Below are positions 1-9,211 of a stretch of DNA of 64,000 nt, in pieces. The stretch is from contig CAJTXN010000002.1 in assembly GCA_910583605.1 (NCBI GenBank), positions 62,001 to 126,000 on the forward strand, given 5' to 3'. The position numbers and the translations under genes were made by a program. Within the stretch, counting starts at the first letter, position 1. Every line of letters starts with the position of its first letter. Under the pieces are notes generated by a model. The model had not been told where the DNA came from. It saw only the letters and a program-made list of their open reading frames with translations, and made no database searches. This DNA is from an uncultured Lachnospiraceae bacterium (GTDB lineage: Bacteria; Bacillota; Clostridia; Lachnospirales; Lachnospiraceae).

Positions 1-3000
1 GAAGGAAATGATGAGGAAGGAAATCCATATTCGGCTGTAAATACATATAAAAATAAGTTCAGATACACAAATCTTACCGGTACGGTTGATTATGGAATCT
101 ATCATGGAGCAAGATTATCTTATTCAACGGAAGACAATATGGGAAATTCCCTGATTCACGGAACGGGAACCAAAACGGACCCGTTTATCATTGATTCGGA
201 AGCAAAGCTGGATATTATGGCAGCTTTTTATAATACCATTTATGGCAGAAGGGATTACTGGCTGAAATATTTTGCCGATATGGAGAGTACACTGACTGAG
301 GCGGAGAAAAACGGACGTCCCGGATTACAGCGTTCCGCCCTGATTCAAAGAGTCGGAGAGGGATATTTTGTTTTTGCAAAGAGTATGGATTTAACGGGAT
401 ATTCCTATTATCCTGCAATCGTTAACAACGGAAAGTATTACGGCTTTGATGCCTATCGTTATTATGCGGATAATGGCAACACAAATCCGACGGAAGCACA
501 GATAAAAGCAGTCTGTGTCAATGCAATTTCGACTTTGTCCGGCGGTTCGTCATCTGTCAGTATGGAAACAGCCAATGCGTATAAACCGCAGATACATTTT
601 GCGGCGGATACCATAGCAAACGGTGCCATACGTACAGGTACATGGGATTCTCCAAATTTTTATAATGGTCAGGCACATAGAAATATGCATGCTTCTTTGT
701 TTGCCGGAATTACCGGAGGAATTTATAATGGCTATCAAAAAGGGATTGTAACCATTAATAATATCATGCTGGACGGAGTATTTTCTTCCGAATGTATAGG
801 GGGTACCGGAGGAGGAGCTTTAATCTCCAGAACCAATAACTATGACGCCGTAATGGATGCGACAGTGAATATCAGCAATATTGATTACGGAGATACAAAC
901 ATTATTACCAGAACCGCAACTGCAACCACTTCCACTTACGGGGCCGGTTTAATGATAGAGTCTGTTATCAGAAGTGAGATAAATGTTAATAATGTCCGGA
1001 TTCTGCCGGGAAGCAAAGTCAAATGTGATGCTCTGATTGGTTATCAGGCCGGAACAAATTCCAAAACGATATTTCGTCATATTGATTTAAATGCTGCCAT
1101 TGATAATGAACATCCGGAAAACGAAGTAGAGACCCAGTATCATGCAGACGGATACGGATTCAAGTATGGTTATTTCTTTTATTATTTAAAAGAAGGGATT
1201 TCCATATACTGGTATGATGAAGGTACGGATGTGGTGACGCCGGGACTACCCGATGGCGAAGGAAACCGGACAATGGCAAATCCTGAAGTACTGGAACATC
1301 AGAAATATGCCTATAAATTGCTGGCAGTTGATGTCAATCCTTTAACGTCCAATATTACCAAAGGTAAAGGCACAAAGGAAGACCCGTATATCATCGAAAA
1401 TATCGGACAGCTAACGGCTTTGGGACTGTTTACCCGTTCCAAGGGAGATTATCCGTCTTATAAGGAATGGTATGTAGGAGAAAGTACGGAGAATAATTAT
1501 GTTTCATCTGACGGTACTCTGAACGGATATCAGGAATATTATCCGGAGAGCTGGGCAGATAACAGTAATCTTCTCTATAGAAACAGGGATAATGCTCTGG
1601 ATTCACTGTCCCAGCTTATGAAATCCTATTATAAATTAGAGGCAGATCTGGATTTTTCAAATCCGCCGAAAGGATATGAGCAGGCTGCAGGAGACTTTTT
1701 CGGACTTGGAATCGCGGATTATCCGTTTGCTGGTTCCATAGACGGTAATGGTCATACCATAACCTACGGTGATTGTCATTCCAGCTATATCAATATGTAT
1801 GGATTGATTACTTACGGACAGGGATTTAAGGTAAGTGACCTGACAATAAAATCAGGAGACAAGCCGTTACTGGTCAATAACACGGGTGACGTCTATGTGG
1901 GAATGTTAGCTGCTTGCGTACTTGGAGGTGACAATGTAATTGATAATGTCACCATAGAAAATAATATAAAACTGAGAACCAACAATGTTGGTACAAATGT
2001 AATTGTAGGCGGTTATGTAGGATATCTGAGATACGGAACGCTGACGGTATCAGGAATCAATGAAAATACATTTAAAAATTTCAGAATCGGATATTCGGAT
2101 GCCATGAGTCTGCCGAATTACAATGATACTTATGGAAGAAATATTTCGGCAATCGCAGGAGCCGTTAACGGTGCATTTATCATGTACCGGAATGAGGATG
2201 ACAGGGTGCCGGAAACCCGGGTAGCAATTGATTCGAAAGGCGTTATAACCACAGAGGGAGATAAGCGGATCTGCCGGGTGGAGGACTTAAATTATTATAA
2301 CGAATATGGAATCTCAGCCAGCAGAACCAGAGATATCTATAATCAGTCATATTTTGATACCATTGGCAGGATTAAAGTGGTGCCGGACAGCGGCGACGGG
2401 GCTTTGATATGCGAATTGGAAAATGAAGGTCAGTTATTGTTATATTCCATTGCACTGGCAAGCGGTTCCATGAGTAGTTATAATCAGTATAATAGCATTA
2501 TACCATATTGTATTAAAGCTTCCTGTCAGAAGATAGATGAAGATTTTGCAGAATGGATGCAAAACGAAGGCGAAACAGATTTGTCGGATTTATATAATTG
2601 CCCATATGTATTCCGGTATTTTGATTTTACGGCGCTGTCAAACGGATATAAGGATACAATATTTAACGGCTGCAGTATGCTGAATGGTTTTGCAAGTACA
2701 GTAAGAACTTCAAGAAATTACCGGACCACATATAAGCTGACAAAGGATACGGATGTTTATGATATGAGCCAATTCGGTATGTCCTTCAGAGGAATCGGCG
2801 ATCCTACTTCCTTGGCAACCAACACCAGACCTGCCTGCAACTTTGCAGCGGACTTTGACGGAAATAATAAAACCATTCTTGTGGATATGAATGTAACGTG
2901 GGATGCAGGTCTTTTTAATAATCTGAATACCGGTTCCAGTGATAATTCCAAAGCACCGCTTTTAATTAAAAACTTTACGATGTCCGGTTCCATTGAAAGT

Positions 3001-5907
3001 AACTGCACCGGTCATTTAGGCAGTGTTGTGGGATATTATACCTATGGATATTATACCTTTGACGGTATTAATATTAAAGATATGAAGCTTACACAGAAAC
3101 ATTCAAGCGGCGGTCATATCGGAGGAATTCTGGGATATGCGGTATGGAATAGCGGTACATATCTTTCTTTTAAAAACTGTATGGTTGGCGATGAGGCGGC
3201 AACGGATAACAAATCTGTGCAAATCTATACTGCAGGAGCGAATGCCATCGGTGGATTAGTAGGATACAGTTCTCAGATGACCTTTAATAATTGCGGTGTT
3301 ATTCATACAACACTAGAGTCTCAAAAGGGAAGTGTGGGAGGTATGCTGGGAATAACTTCAGCGTCGTATGGTGTTAATATTGCAGCAGAAAATCTTAAAT
3401 CTTCTGATTGTACACTGATTTCCCACAGTACATCAGGCTCCGGAGTCGGAGGCATTATAGGAAATCTGGCTACACCTGGCAGCACAAGCAGTTATTATGT
3501 TGCATTACATAATGTTATGGTAAGGGATAATGAATTCTTTGGAGAAGCTGCAAACATTAATTTGGGAAAAGTTGTTGGTGTTCATTCCGGATTAAGTGAG
3601 CTTACAATTCTTACTCTGGAGGACCAGGACAGTGAAGGGTTTACGGCTGCCACTACAGATAAAATATGGAATTGTGCAAGTGGTTCCGGAAGATGTTTCT
3701 ATATTTATTACAATGATTTTAAGGATTTGGAAGAGGCAGAACAGAAATACGGAATTGACCGGGAGACTGAAGATGAATCCGGAAGACCGATTACCAGATA
3801 TGCCGAATGTCTGGAGGAGGATGTGTTTACCAAGGGAACCGGAATTATTGATGGTGAAACCGGAGAAGAGATCAGAGAATCCATCGATTTGATTCCGGAT
3901 ACGCCGGAAATGGATAACACTATGGTAAAATGGTCCAGTGATGCGGGAAGTATTGACGTAGTATTAAACAGCCTGTTATCTTCACTGACCAACGGAACCG
4001 GTAAACTGAATGACGGTATTAATGATCATATATCTGTAAAAGTAACACAGATGCAGGTTAGCAATGGAGTGGTAACGGCAGTGCCGAATGCAATACCGTC
4101 CGTATCCATTGAATATAAGGGTGGAAACTTTATTATTACCAATAATAATAAATATGATACTGTTGAGAAATATGATATCAATGGAAACTATGTACCGGGC
4201 ACATATTCTCTGATTGAAGTGACCTATGGTATTGGAAACAACAGATATACAGACACTATTCGTATCCCGTTTTTTGTAAGTAATATGATAAATGTGGATG
4301 TGTACTCAAAATTGACAATCGGAGAAGAATATAATCTGGATATCATGCGTGCAATTGAAAGAACCTCCAGTGATGTATTAAGGACCACAAAGGATAGTTC
4401 TTACAGTGTATATGTAGAGTATATGTATAGTTCAAACCGTTTGGAATTTGAAGAAGATGTCTATATGTATAAAGGTTTCCGGTTATATGAATCGCCGGAC
4501 CCGAATATTCCGATTGGAACCAAGCTGACACTGCTGGATGTAACCGATGACAATAATCCAAAAGCATATTACTATGAAGTAAATTCGGTTATGGATTTTG
4601 TACCATTAACAAGTTTTAAAGATGAGAACGGAAATAATTATAAGGAAAGAAACATCAGAAGTCTGAAAGAATTACCGGAATATCGGACATATACTACCTT
4701 GTATGTCAATGGCAGAAAGTTTTTGAAATATAACAGAGGTGTGGAACGGTATTTTGTTTTTGTAGACTGTAGTAATGTAGAGCAGATCGGTCCGGAAAGT
4801 CAGATGTCGCCGACGCTTATGAGTGGAGTGGAATCCGGTCAGACGGAATTTATAGAAAATAAAGAAGTATTTTATGTGAAATACAGATGTTACAATACAC
4901 TATCCACTTATAACGGCCGTACCATAAGTTTTGTAGACGATTCCGTATCTACAACTGGTGAAATAAATAAGAACAGCCAGTTGTCCTTAACGGCTTCTTT
5001 TAGTGACCGGGCATCGGATACCTATTGGTCTATACTTCGTGAATTTGACTATATAAATAGGGATAAATTTCTGGAAGTAGCAATTTATCTGGAAAATGAA
5101 AATGGAGATAAGATAATGCTTCCTTCGGGAACCAGAATAAAACTTGGTTCGGATGCAGATTCCGTATATGAGGCGGCAAAAAACCTGTCATCCATCTATT
5201 ATTACAAAGATGGCGCTAATACCGACGGTTTCCGTCTGATTGATATAAAGGGAAATACCATAACGGATATAAATATGAGTTTAGACTTTACATTTGCCAA
5301 GATGGAACATATACCGGAGGGCAGATATAGGATTTGTCTGGAATTGGTAAGAGCCAAAAATAAGGATTTCCCGATGGGGGATGATACCCTGGATTTAATT
5401 AAATCAGATTATATACAGGTAACACCGACTGCCGAGTATGGATTCCGTTTGAATACGGATGGTATAGATACTCTGGCATTTAATAAAAACAATCCGAATC
5501 TCGTTGATGCGGCCGGTAATCTAATCCTGGATTTTGAAATCAATGCAAATTCTACACTGAGCAGCGCACTGGCGGCGAACAAGCAGCCGGTTATAACCTT
5601 CCAGCTTTATAAAAAGGATGAAGTACTGGGTGCATATCTGCCGATGGCTTCGGATTCAGTCTCTTATCCGGTATTAACCCTGCTGCAGAATGGAACCGGG
5701 AGCAATCTGGTTTTAAACGATGCTTCTGCGGACTATATGATTGATAAACTGACCGGAGCAGGAGAACCTTATGTAGTTATTCCGGCAAAGCTTTCCATTC
5801 CGGGAGAGTCGGATACCGTAAACTACAGATTAACAGCTGCCATGTATGTGGATGGAGAGCGTGTGGCAACCGACTATTTCATTTTTACAGTAGCAGATAT
5901 AAAATAA
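1..5907 (+). CDS. Giant GLUG-like exported surface protein, 5' end outside window
   Basis: Frame 1 is open from base 1, so the gene begins upstream; 1968 residues are visible before the TAA. The protein is rich in Tyr, Asn, Gly and Ser. Two segments match the repeat unit found in large clostridial adhesins: GTGTKTDPFII near residue 53 and GKGTKEDPYII near residue 456. Between them and beyond are many short Gly-rich motifs such as IGGLVGYSS and VGGIIGNLA, which resemble GLUG motifs of beta-helical surface proteins. The last third (about residue 1300 on) lacks these and looks like a string of beta-sandwich domains. No transmembrane anchor, LPXTG-type signal or SLH domain is visible at the C-terminus (ends FTVADIK). 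Role inferred: extracellular adhesin or matrix protein. The signal peptide cannot be checked here. The exact family is not certain. Confidence 0.75.
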   Translation, partial: EGNDEEGNPYSAVNTYKNKFRYTNLTGTVDYGIYHGARLSYSTEDNMGNSLIHGTGTKTDPFIIDSEAKLDIMAAFYNTIYGRRDYWLKYFADMESTLTEAEKNGRPGLQRSALIQRVGEGYFVFAKSMDLTGYSYYPAIVNNGKYYGFDAYRYYADNGNTNPTEAQIKAVCVNAISTLSGGSSSVSMETANAYKPQIHFAADTIANGAIRTGTWDSPNFYNGQAHRNMHASLFAGITGGIYNGYQKGIVTINNIMLDGVFSSECIGGTGGGALISRTNNYDAVMDATVNISNIDYGDTNIITRTATATTSTYGAGLMIESVIRSEINVNNVRILPGSKVKCDALIGYQAGTNSKTIFRHIDLNAAIDNEHPENEVETQYHADGYGFKYGYFFYYLKEGISIYWYDEGTDVVTPGLPDGEGNRTMANPEVLEHQKYAYKLLAVDVNPLTSNITKGKGTKEDPYIIENIGQLTALGLFTRSKGDYPSYKEWYVGESTENNYVSSDGTLNGYQEYYPESWADNSNLLYRNRDNALDSLSQLMKSYYKLEADLDFSNPPKGYEQAAGDFFGLGIADYPFAGSIDGNGHTITYGDCHSSYINMYGLITYGQGFKVSDLTIKSGDKPLLVNNTGDVYVGMLAACVLGGDNVIDNVTIENNIKLRTNNVGTNVIVGGYVGYLRYGTLTVSGINENTFKNFRIGYSDAMSLPNYNDTYGRNISAIAGAVNGAFIMYRNEDDRVPETRVAIDSKGVITTEGDKRICRVEDLNYYNEYGISASRTRDIYNQSYFDTIGRIKVVPDSGDGALICELENEGQLLLYSIALASGSMSSYNQYNSIIPYCIKASCQKIDEDFAEWMQNEGETDLSDLYNCPYVFRYFDFTALSNGYKDTIFNGCSMLNGFASTVRTSRNYRTTYKLTKDTDVYDMSQFGMSFRGIGDPTSLATNTRPACNFAADFDGNNKTILVDMNVTWDAGLFNNLNTGSSDNSKAPLLIKNFTMSGSIESNCTGHLGSVVGYYTYGYYTFDGINIKDMKLTQKHSSGGHIGGILGYAVWNSGTYLSFKNCMVGDEAATDNKSVQIYTAGANAIGGLVGYSSQMTFNNCGVIHTTLESQKGSVGGMLGITSASYGVNIAAENLKSSDCTLISHSTSGSGVGGIIGNLATPGSTSSYYVALHNVMVRDNEFFGEAANINLGKVVGVHSGLSELTILTLEDQDSEGFTAATTDKIWNCASGSGRCFYIYYNDFKDLEEAEQKYGIDRETEDESGRPITRYAECLEEDVFTKGTGIIDGETGEEIRESIDLIPDTPEMDNTMVKWSSDAGSIDVVLNSLLSSLTNGTGKLNDGINDHISVKVTQMQVSNGVVTAVPNAIPSVSIEYKGGNFIITNNNKYDTVEKYDINGNYVPGTYSLIEVTYGIGNNRYTDTIRIPFFVSNMINVDVYSKLTIGEEYNLDIMRAIERTSSDVLRTTKDSSYSVYVEYMYSSNRLEFEEDVYMYKGFRLYESPDPNIPIGTKLTLLDVTDDNNPKAYYYEVNSVMDFVPLTSFKDENGNNYKERNIRSLKELPEYRTYTTLYVNGRKFLKYNRGVERYFVFVDCSNVEQIGPESQMSPTLMSGVESGQTEFIENKEVFYVKYRCYNTLSTYNGRTISFVDDSVSTTGEINKNSQLSLTASFSDRASDTYWSILREFDYINRDKFLEVAIYLENENGDKIMLPSGTRIKLGSDADSVYEAAKNLSSIYYYKDGANTDGFRLIDIKGNTITDINMSLDFTFAKMEHIPEGRYRICLELVRAKNKDFPMGDDTLDLIKSDYIQVTPTAEYGFRLNTDGIDTLAFNKNNPNLVDAAGNLILDFEINANSTLSSALAANKQPVITFQLYKKDEVLGAYLPMASDSVSYPVLTLLQNGTGSNLVLNDASADYMIDKLTGAGEPYVVIPAKLSIPGESDTVNYRLTAAMYVDGERVATDYFIFTVADIK

Positions 5908-5920
5908 GGGAAGGATATTT

Positions 5921-6184
5921 ATGAAATTATTTATCATATATCTGATTTTCATCAATGGAGCGGCATTTTCCATGATGGGAATTGATAAGTATAAAGCGAA
6001 GCATAATAAATGGAGAATTTCTGAAAAGAATCTGTTTATGAGTGCCATATTGTTAGGCAGTGCAGGAGCGATACTGGGGATGAAATGTTTCAGGCATAAG
6101 ACAAAGCATACAGGCTTTGTCCTGGGTATGCCGATTCTGTTAATAATACAAATTATGATTGCATATCTCCTGATATGGCATTAA
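5921..6184 (+). CDS. DUF1294 family small membrane protein
   Basis: This is an 87-residue protein with an N-terminal hydrophobic helix (about 2-19), a basic linker containing MGIDKYKAKHNKWRISE, a Gly/Ala-rich helix (about 43-58) and a C-terminal helix (about 67-86). The G-x-D-K-x-x-A-x-x-x-x-W-R-I-x-E signature followed by LGG-like GSAGAILGM is the hallmark of DUF1294 (YsdA-like) proteins. These are often 85-100 aa, membrane-bound and of unknown function. A GGAAGGA ribosome site precedes the ATG. It lies 13 bp after the giant surface gene but is probably a separate functional unit. Confidence 0.75.
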   Translation: MKLFIIYLIFINGAAFSMMGIDKYKAKHNKWRISEKNLFMSAILLGSAGAILGMKCFRHKTKHTGFVLGMPILLIIQIMIAYLLIWH

Positions 6185-6230
6185 GCCGTTTTGGAAGAAA
6201 ATGCGGTATATCAGCTAAAGGATGGTATAT

Positions 6231-7709
6231 ATGAAGATGGGCTTAAAGAAACAGAAAAAACGAAACGAACATACGGATATGGAACTTAATTCCGAACAGG
6301 AATCTTTGGAAGTGAATGGTATGGAGACGGCTGAAGCAGAACTGCCGCCAGAAGAGCAGATTAAGCAGTTACAGCAGATTGCTTATTATGATACCATTAC
6401 AAAATTGCCGAATATGGCGAAATTTTCGGAGGACTGCCGGAAGATGATTCAGGAATTTCCAGAAGCATTTTTTGGAGTTATTGTGTTTGAAATTGAAAAT
6501 CTGGATAAAATCCGTATATTATACGGTCTTCAGGAATGTGACCGGGTGAGATGTTATGTGGCGGATTCCATGCGGGAACTTTTAAAAATGGGATATATCT
6601 ATGGACGTATCCATGAGGATTTATTTGCGGTATTTGCCAATTTTGATGAAGAGGATGAATTAACCAATCTGGTTGATCTGCTGACCAACGGAATTCGGGA
6701 ATACTCCAACAATGCCAAGCTGTTTTTTTCGTTCGGTATCTATAAGATAGAGGATAATTCCAAGGAAATATCAGAAATGGCAAATCTGGCGGAACTGGCA
6801 AAGAGAACCGTAAAATCGGATTCTGCAGTTAATTATGCCTTTTATACGCCTGAGCTGGAAGCCAGACTGCTGGAAGACAAGCAAATGGGTGCGGAAATGG
6901 ATTATGCCCTGGAGCATCACCAGTTTGTGATGTTTTTACAGCCTATGGTAAACTTAAGAACCCATGAAATTATCGGAGCAGAGGCTCTGGTCCGGTGGGA
7001 TCATCCGGAGAAAGGTATCTTGTCGCCGTTTAAATTTATTCCGTTGTTTGAAGCAAATAATTTCATGATCAAACTGGACCATTATATCTGGCGGGAAGCG
7101 TTTAAGACCATCCGCCACTGGATTGACAATAAAATTGAACCGATACCCATATCCATTAATATTTCACCGATTCACTTTGAACATCCGAGATTTGTGGAAA
7201 CTTTATGTAATTATGCAGAACAGTTCCGGATTCCGAAAAATATGATTCAGTTAGAGATAGCCGAGCGTTCCTTTTCGGATTCAAAGGAAAATATGAAAGA
7301 CGTTCTTTTGGAGTTAAATAAAGAGGGATTCCGGCTGTGTATCGACAATTATGGAAGTTATCAGGCACCGCTGAACGCCATAAAAGATTATCCCATATCC
7401 GTTATTAAAATGGACCGGCTGTTTTTAAATAAAAATCTGGATAACGAAGAAGGTCTGACACTGGTGCGCTACATACATGCCATGGCCAAAGAACTGGACA
7501 GGGATGTAATTGCCGAAGGTGTGGAGACCATTGAACAGGCCGGGAACCTCAGCGAACTGGGATGTGACTATGCCCAGGGATTCTTTTTTGCAAAACCTAT
7601 GGCGTTGAGGGAATTCGATGCCTTTCATAAGAAAATATTGAAAGATAAGTATATACCGGCTATTACGTATCCGACGTTTGATGAGATGGATAATGATTTG
7701 CTGCCGTAG
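6231..7709 (+). CDS. Degenerate GGDEF + EAL domain protein (c-di-GMP related)
   Basis: A soluble protein with a charged N-terminal tail (about 1-45), a GGDEF-fold domain (about 50-205) and an EAL domain (about 220-470). The GGDEF active-site loop reads RIHEDLF, so diguanylate cyclase activity is very unlikely. The EAL domain keeps EALVRW, the Asn of SINISP, the Glu of EIAER, K in VIKMD, EGVE and AQGFFF. The usual DDFG metal-binding pair reads DNYG, so one Asp is Asn and phosphodiesterase activity is doubtful. It may be a c-di-GMP-binding or protein-interaction effector. The start at 6231 is preferred over an in-frame ATG at 6222 because AAAGGA at 6217-6222 sits 8 bases before it. The final codons and the TAG stop lie inside a repeat arm (7701-7748), so the C-terminus may be altered. 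Confidence 0.85.
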   Translation: MKMGLKKQKKRNEHTDMELNSEQESLEVNGMETAEAELPPEEQIKQLQQIAYYDTITKLPNMAKFSEDCRKMIQEFPEAFFGVIVFEIENLDKIRILYGLQECDRVRCYVADSMRELLKMGYIYGRIHEDLFAVFANFDEEDELTNLVDLLTNGIREYSNNAKLFFSFGIYKIEDNSKEISEMANLAELAKRTVKSDSAVNYAFYTPELEARLLEDKQMGAEMDYALEHHQFVMFLQPMVNLRTHEIIGAEALVRWDHPEKGILSPFKFIPLFEANNFMIKLDHYIWREAFKTIRHWIDNKIEPIPISINISPIHFEHPRFVETLCNYAEQFRIPKNMIQLEIAERSFSDSKENMKDVLLELNKEGFRLCIDNYGSYQAPLNAIKDYPISVIKMDRLFLNKNLDNEEGLTLVRYIHAMAKELDRDVIAEGVETIEQAGNLSELGCDYAQGFFFAKPMALREFDAFHKKILKDKYIPAITYPTFDEMDNDLLP

Positions 7710-7748
7710 TCACATTCCGACCGCCTGCACCGCGCATACCTGCGTCCG
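7701..7748. repeat. Solo arm of the 251-bp palindromic repeat
   Basis: The stretch ccgtagtcacattccgaccg followed by cctgc-accgcgc-atacctgcgtccg closely matches a terminal arm of the two full copies at 14262-14512 and 14790-15040. The inner part (ccgtagtcac) is like the right arm of copy 1 and the outer end (ctgcgtccg) is like its left arm, so this is a hybrid or recombined remnant. No matching second arm or core is present nearby. It overlaps the stop codon of the GGDEF/EAL gene. Confidence 0.7.
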
Positions 7749-7883
7749 TTTCTACAATGTACAACCACTTGCCATAATTCCACCCAAACAGTTTATAAAA
7801 AAACAGTTCCCTTTAGGATTTTATTATGGTATACTTATTGAGGAAAATTATAAAAATACATATATTGGAACGGAGGTACCATC

Positions 7884-9125
7884 ATGTTTTCATTTGATGA
7901 AGTAAAATCCTTTGATGCTGAAGTTGCAGCAGCAATGGAACAGGAATTGGAAAGACAGAGAACCCATATCGAACTTATTGCTTCCGAGAATCTGGTCAGC
8001 AAGGCGGTTATGGCGGCTATGGGCAGCCATCTGACCAATAAATATGCGGAAGGATATTCAGGCAAACGTTATTATGGCGGATGTGAATATGTAGATATTG
8101 TTGAAACGCTGGCAATCGAAAGAGCGAAGGAGTTATTCGGATGCGGATATGCAAATGTTCAGCCTCATTCCGGCGCTCAGGCAAATCTGGCGGCATTTTT
8201 TGCAATGGTAAAACCGGGGGATACGGTGATGGGTATGAATCTTGCCCATGGCGGACATTTGACCCATGGAAGTCCTGTTAATATTTCCGGTTCTTATTTT
8301 AATATAGTACCTTATGGCGTAAATGATGACGGATTTATAGATTATGATGAATTGAGAAGAATTGCTCTGGAATCTAAACCAAAGCTGATTGTGGCAGGTG
8401 CCAGTGCATATGCCAGAGAAATAGATTTTAAGAAGTTCAGAGAAGTTGCAGACGAAGTGGGTGCATATCTGATGGTGGATATGGCACATATCGCAGGTCT
8501 GGTTGCAGCAGGACTGCATATGAATCCGGTTCCGTATGCGGATGTGGTTACGACCACTACACATAAGACTTTAAGAGGACCACGCGGCGGCATGATTCTC
8601 TGCAGTGAAGAGAATGCCAAGAAGTTTAATTTTAATAAGGCAGTATTTCCGGGTATTCAGGGAGGACCGCTGATGCATGTAATCGCGGCAAAGGCCGTTT
8701 GCTTTAAAGAAGCACTGGATGACAGTTTTAAAGTATATATGCAGGGTGTGAAAGATAATGCGCAGGCGCTTTCCAAAGGATTAACAGACAGAGGATTTAA
8801 GATTGTATCCGGCGGGACAGATAATCATTTAATGCTTGTGGATTTAACACCGATGAATGTAACAGGTAAGGAATGTGAAAAATTACTGGATGCGGCGAAT
8901 ATTACCTGTAATAAAAATACCATTCCGAATGACCCGGCATCTCCATTTGTTACAAGCGGTATTCGTCTCGGAACACCGGCTGTTACTTCCAGAGGAATGA
9001 ATACGGCAGATATGGAAGTAATTGCGGAAGCCATTTCCCTGCTTGTAAAGGATGTGGAAACAAACAAGGGAGAAGCCATGAAACTGGTTAAGGAATTAAC
9101 CGATAAATATCCGTTATACGAATAA
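7884..9125 (+). CDS. glyA: Serine hydroxymethyltransferase
   Basis: This PLP enzyme interconverts serine plus tetrahydrofolate with glycine plus 5,10-methylene-THF, the main one-carbon entry point in the cytosol. At 413 aa it has the normal bacterial length. Visible family motifs are IELIASENLVS near residue 30, YAEGYSGKRYYGG near 56, VDMAHIAGLVAAG near 200, and TTTTHKTLRGPRGG with the PLP-binding Lys at residue 228. A clear GGAGGT site sits upstream of the ATG. It is followed by an 18-bp stem-loop and then aroC. A weak promoter-like TTCCCT-17-TATACT lies at 7807-7835. No THF riboswitch was recognised in the leader. Confidence 0.97.
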   Translation: MFSFDEVKSFDAEVAAAMEQELERQRTHIELIASENLVSKAVMAAMGSHLTNKYAEGYSGKRYYGGCEYVDIVETLAIERAKELFGCGYANVQPHSGAQANLAAFFAMVKPGDTVMGMNLAHGGHLTHGSPVNISGSYFNIVPYGVNDDGFIDYDELRRIALESKPKLIVAGASAYAREIDFKKFREVADEVGAYLMVDMAHIAGLVAAGLHMNPVPYADVVTTTTHKTLRGPRGGMILCSEENAKKFNFNKAVFPGIQGGPLMHVIAAKAVCFKEALDDSFKVYMQGVKDNAQALSKGLTDRGFKIVSGGTDNHLMLVDLTPMNVTGKECEKLLDAANITCNKNTIPNDPASPFVTSGIRLGTPAVTSRGMNTADMEVIAEAISLLVKDVETNKGEAMKLVKELTDKYPLYE

Positions 9126-9142
9126 TATAAAGATTATAGACC

Positions 9143-9182
9143 AGGCCTTTTGAACACAGGGATTCCTGTGTTTGAAAGGCCT
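9143..9182. other. 18-bp intergenic stem-loop between glyA and aroC
   Basis: The arms at 9143-9160 and 9165-9182 pair over 18 positions, with loop GATT and two adjacent G-U wobbles in the middle. No T-run follows, so it is not a classical intrinsic terminator. It could stabilise the glyA 3' end or modulate read-through into aroC, which has its ribosome site just downstream. Confidence 0.7.
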
Positions 9183-9211
9183 GCTAATTCATAGGAGAGT
9201 TGGTGCAGATT

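Noticed and set aside
7678..7905. 75-residue open frame overlapping the glyA start
   Set aside because: It crosses the repeat arm, has no ribosome site and runs into glyA.
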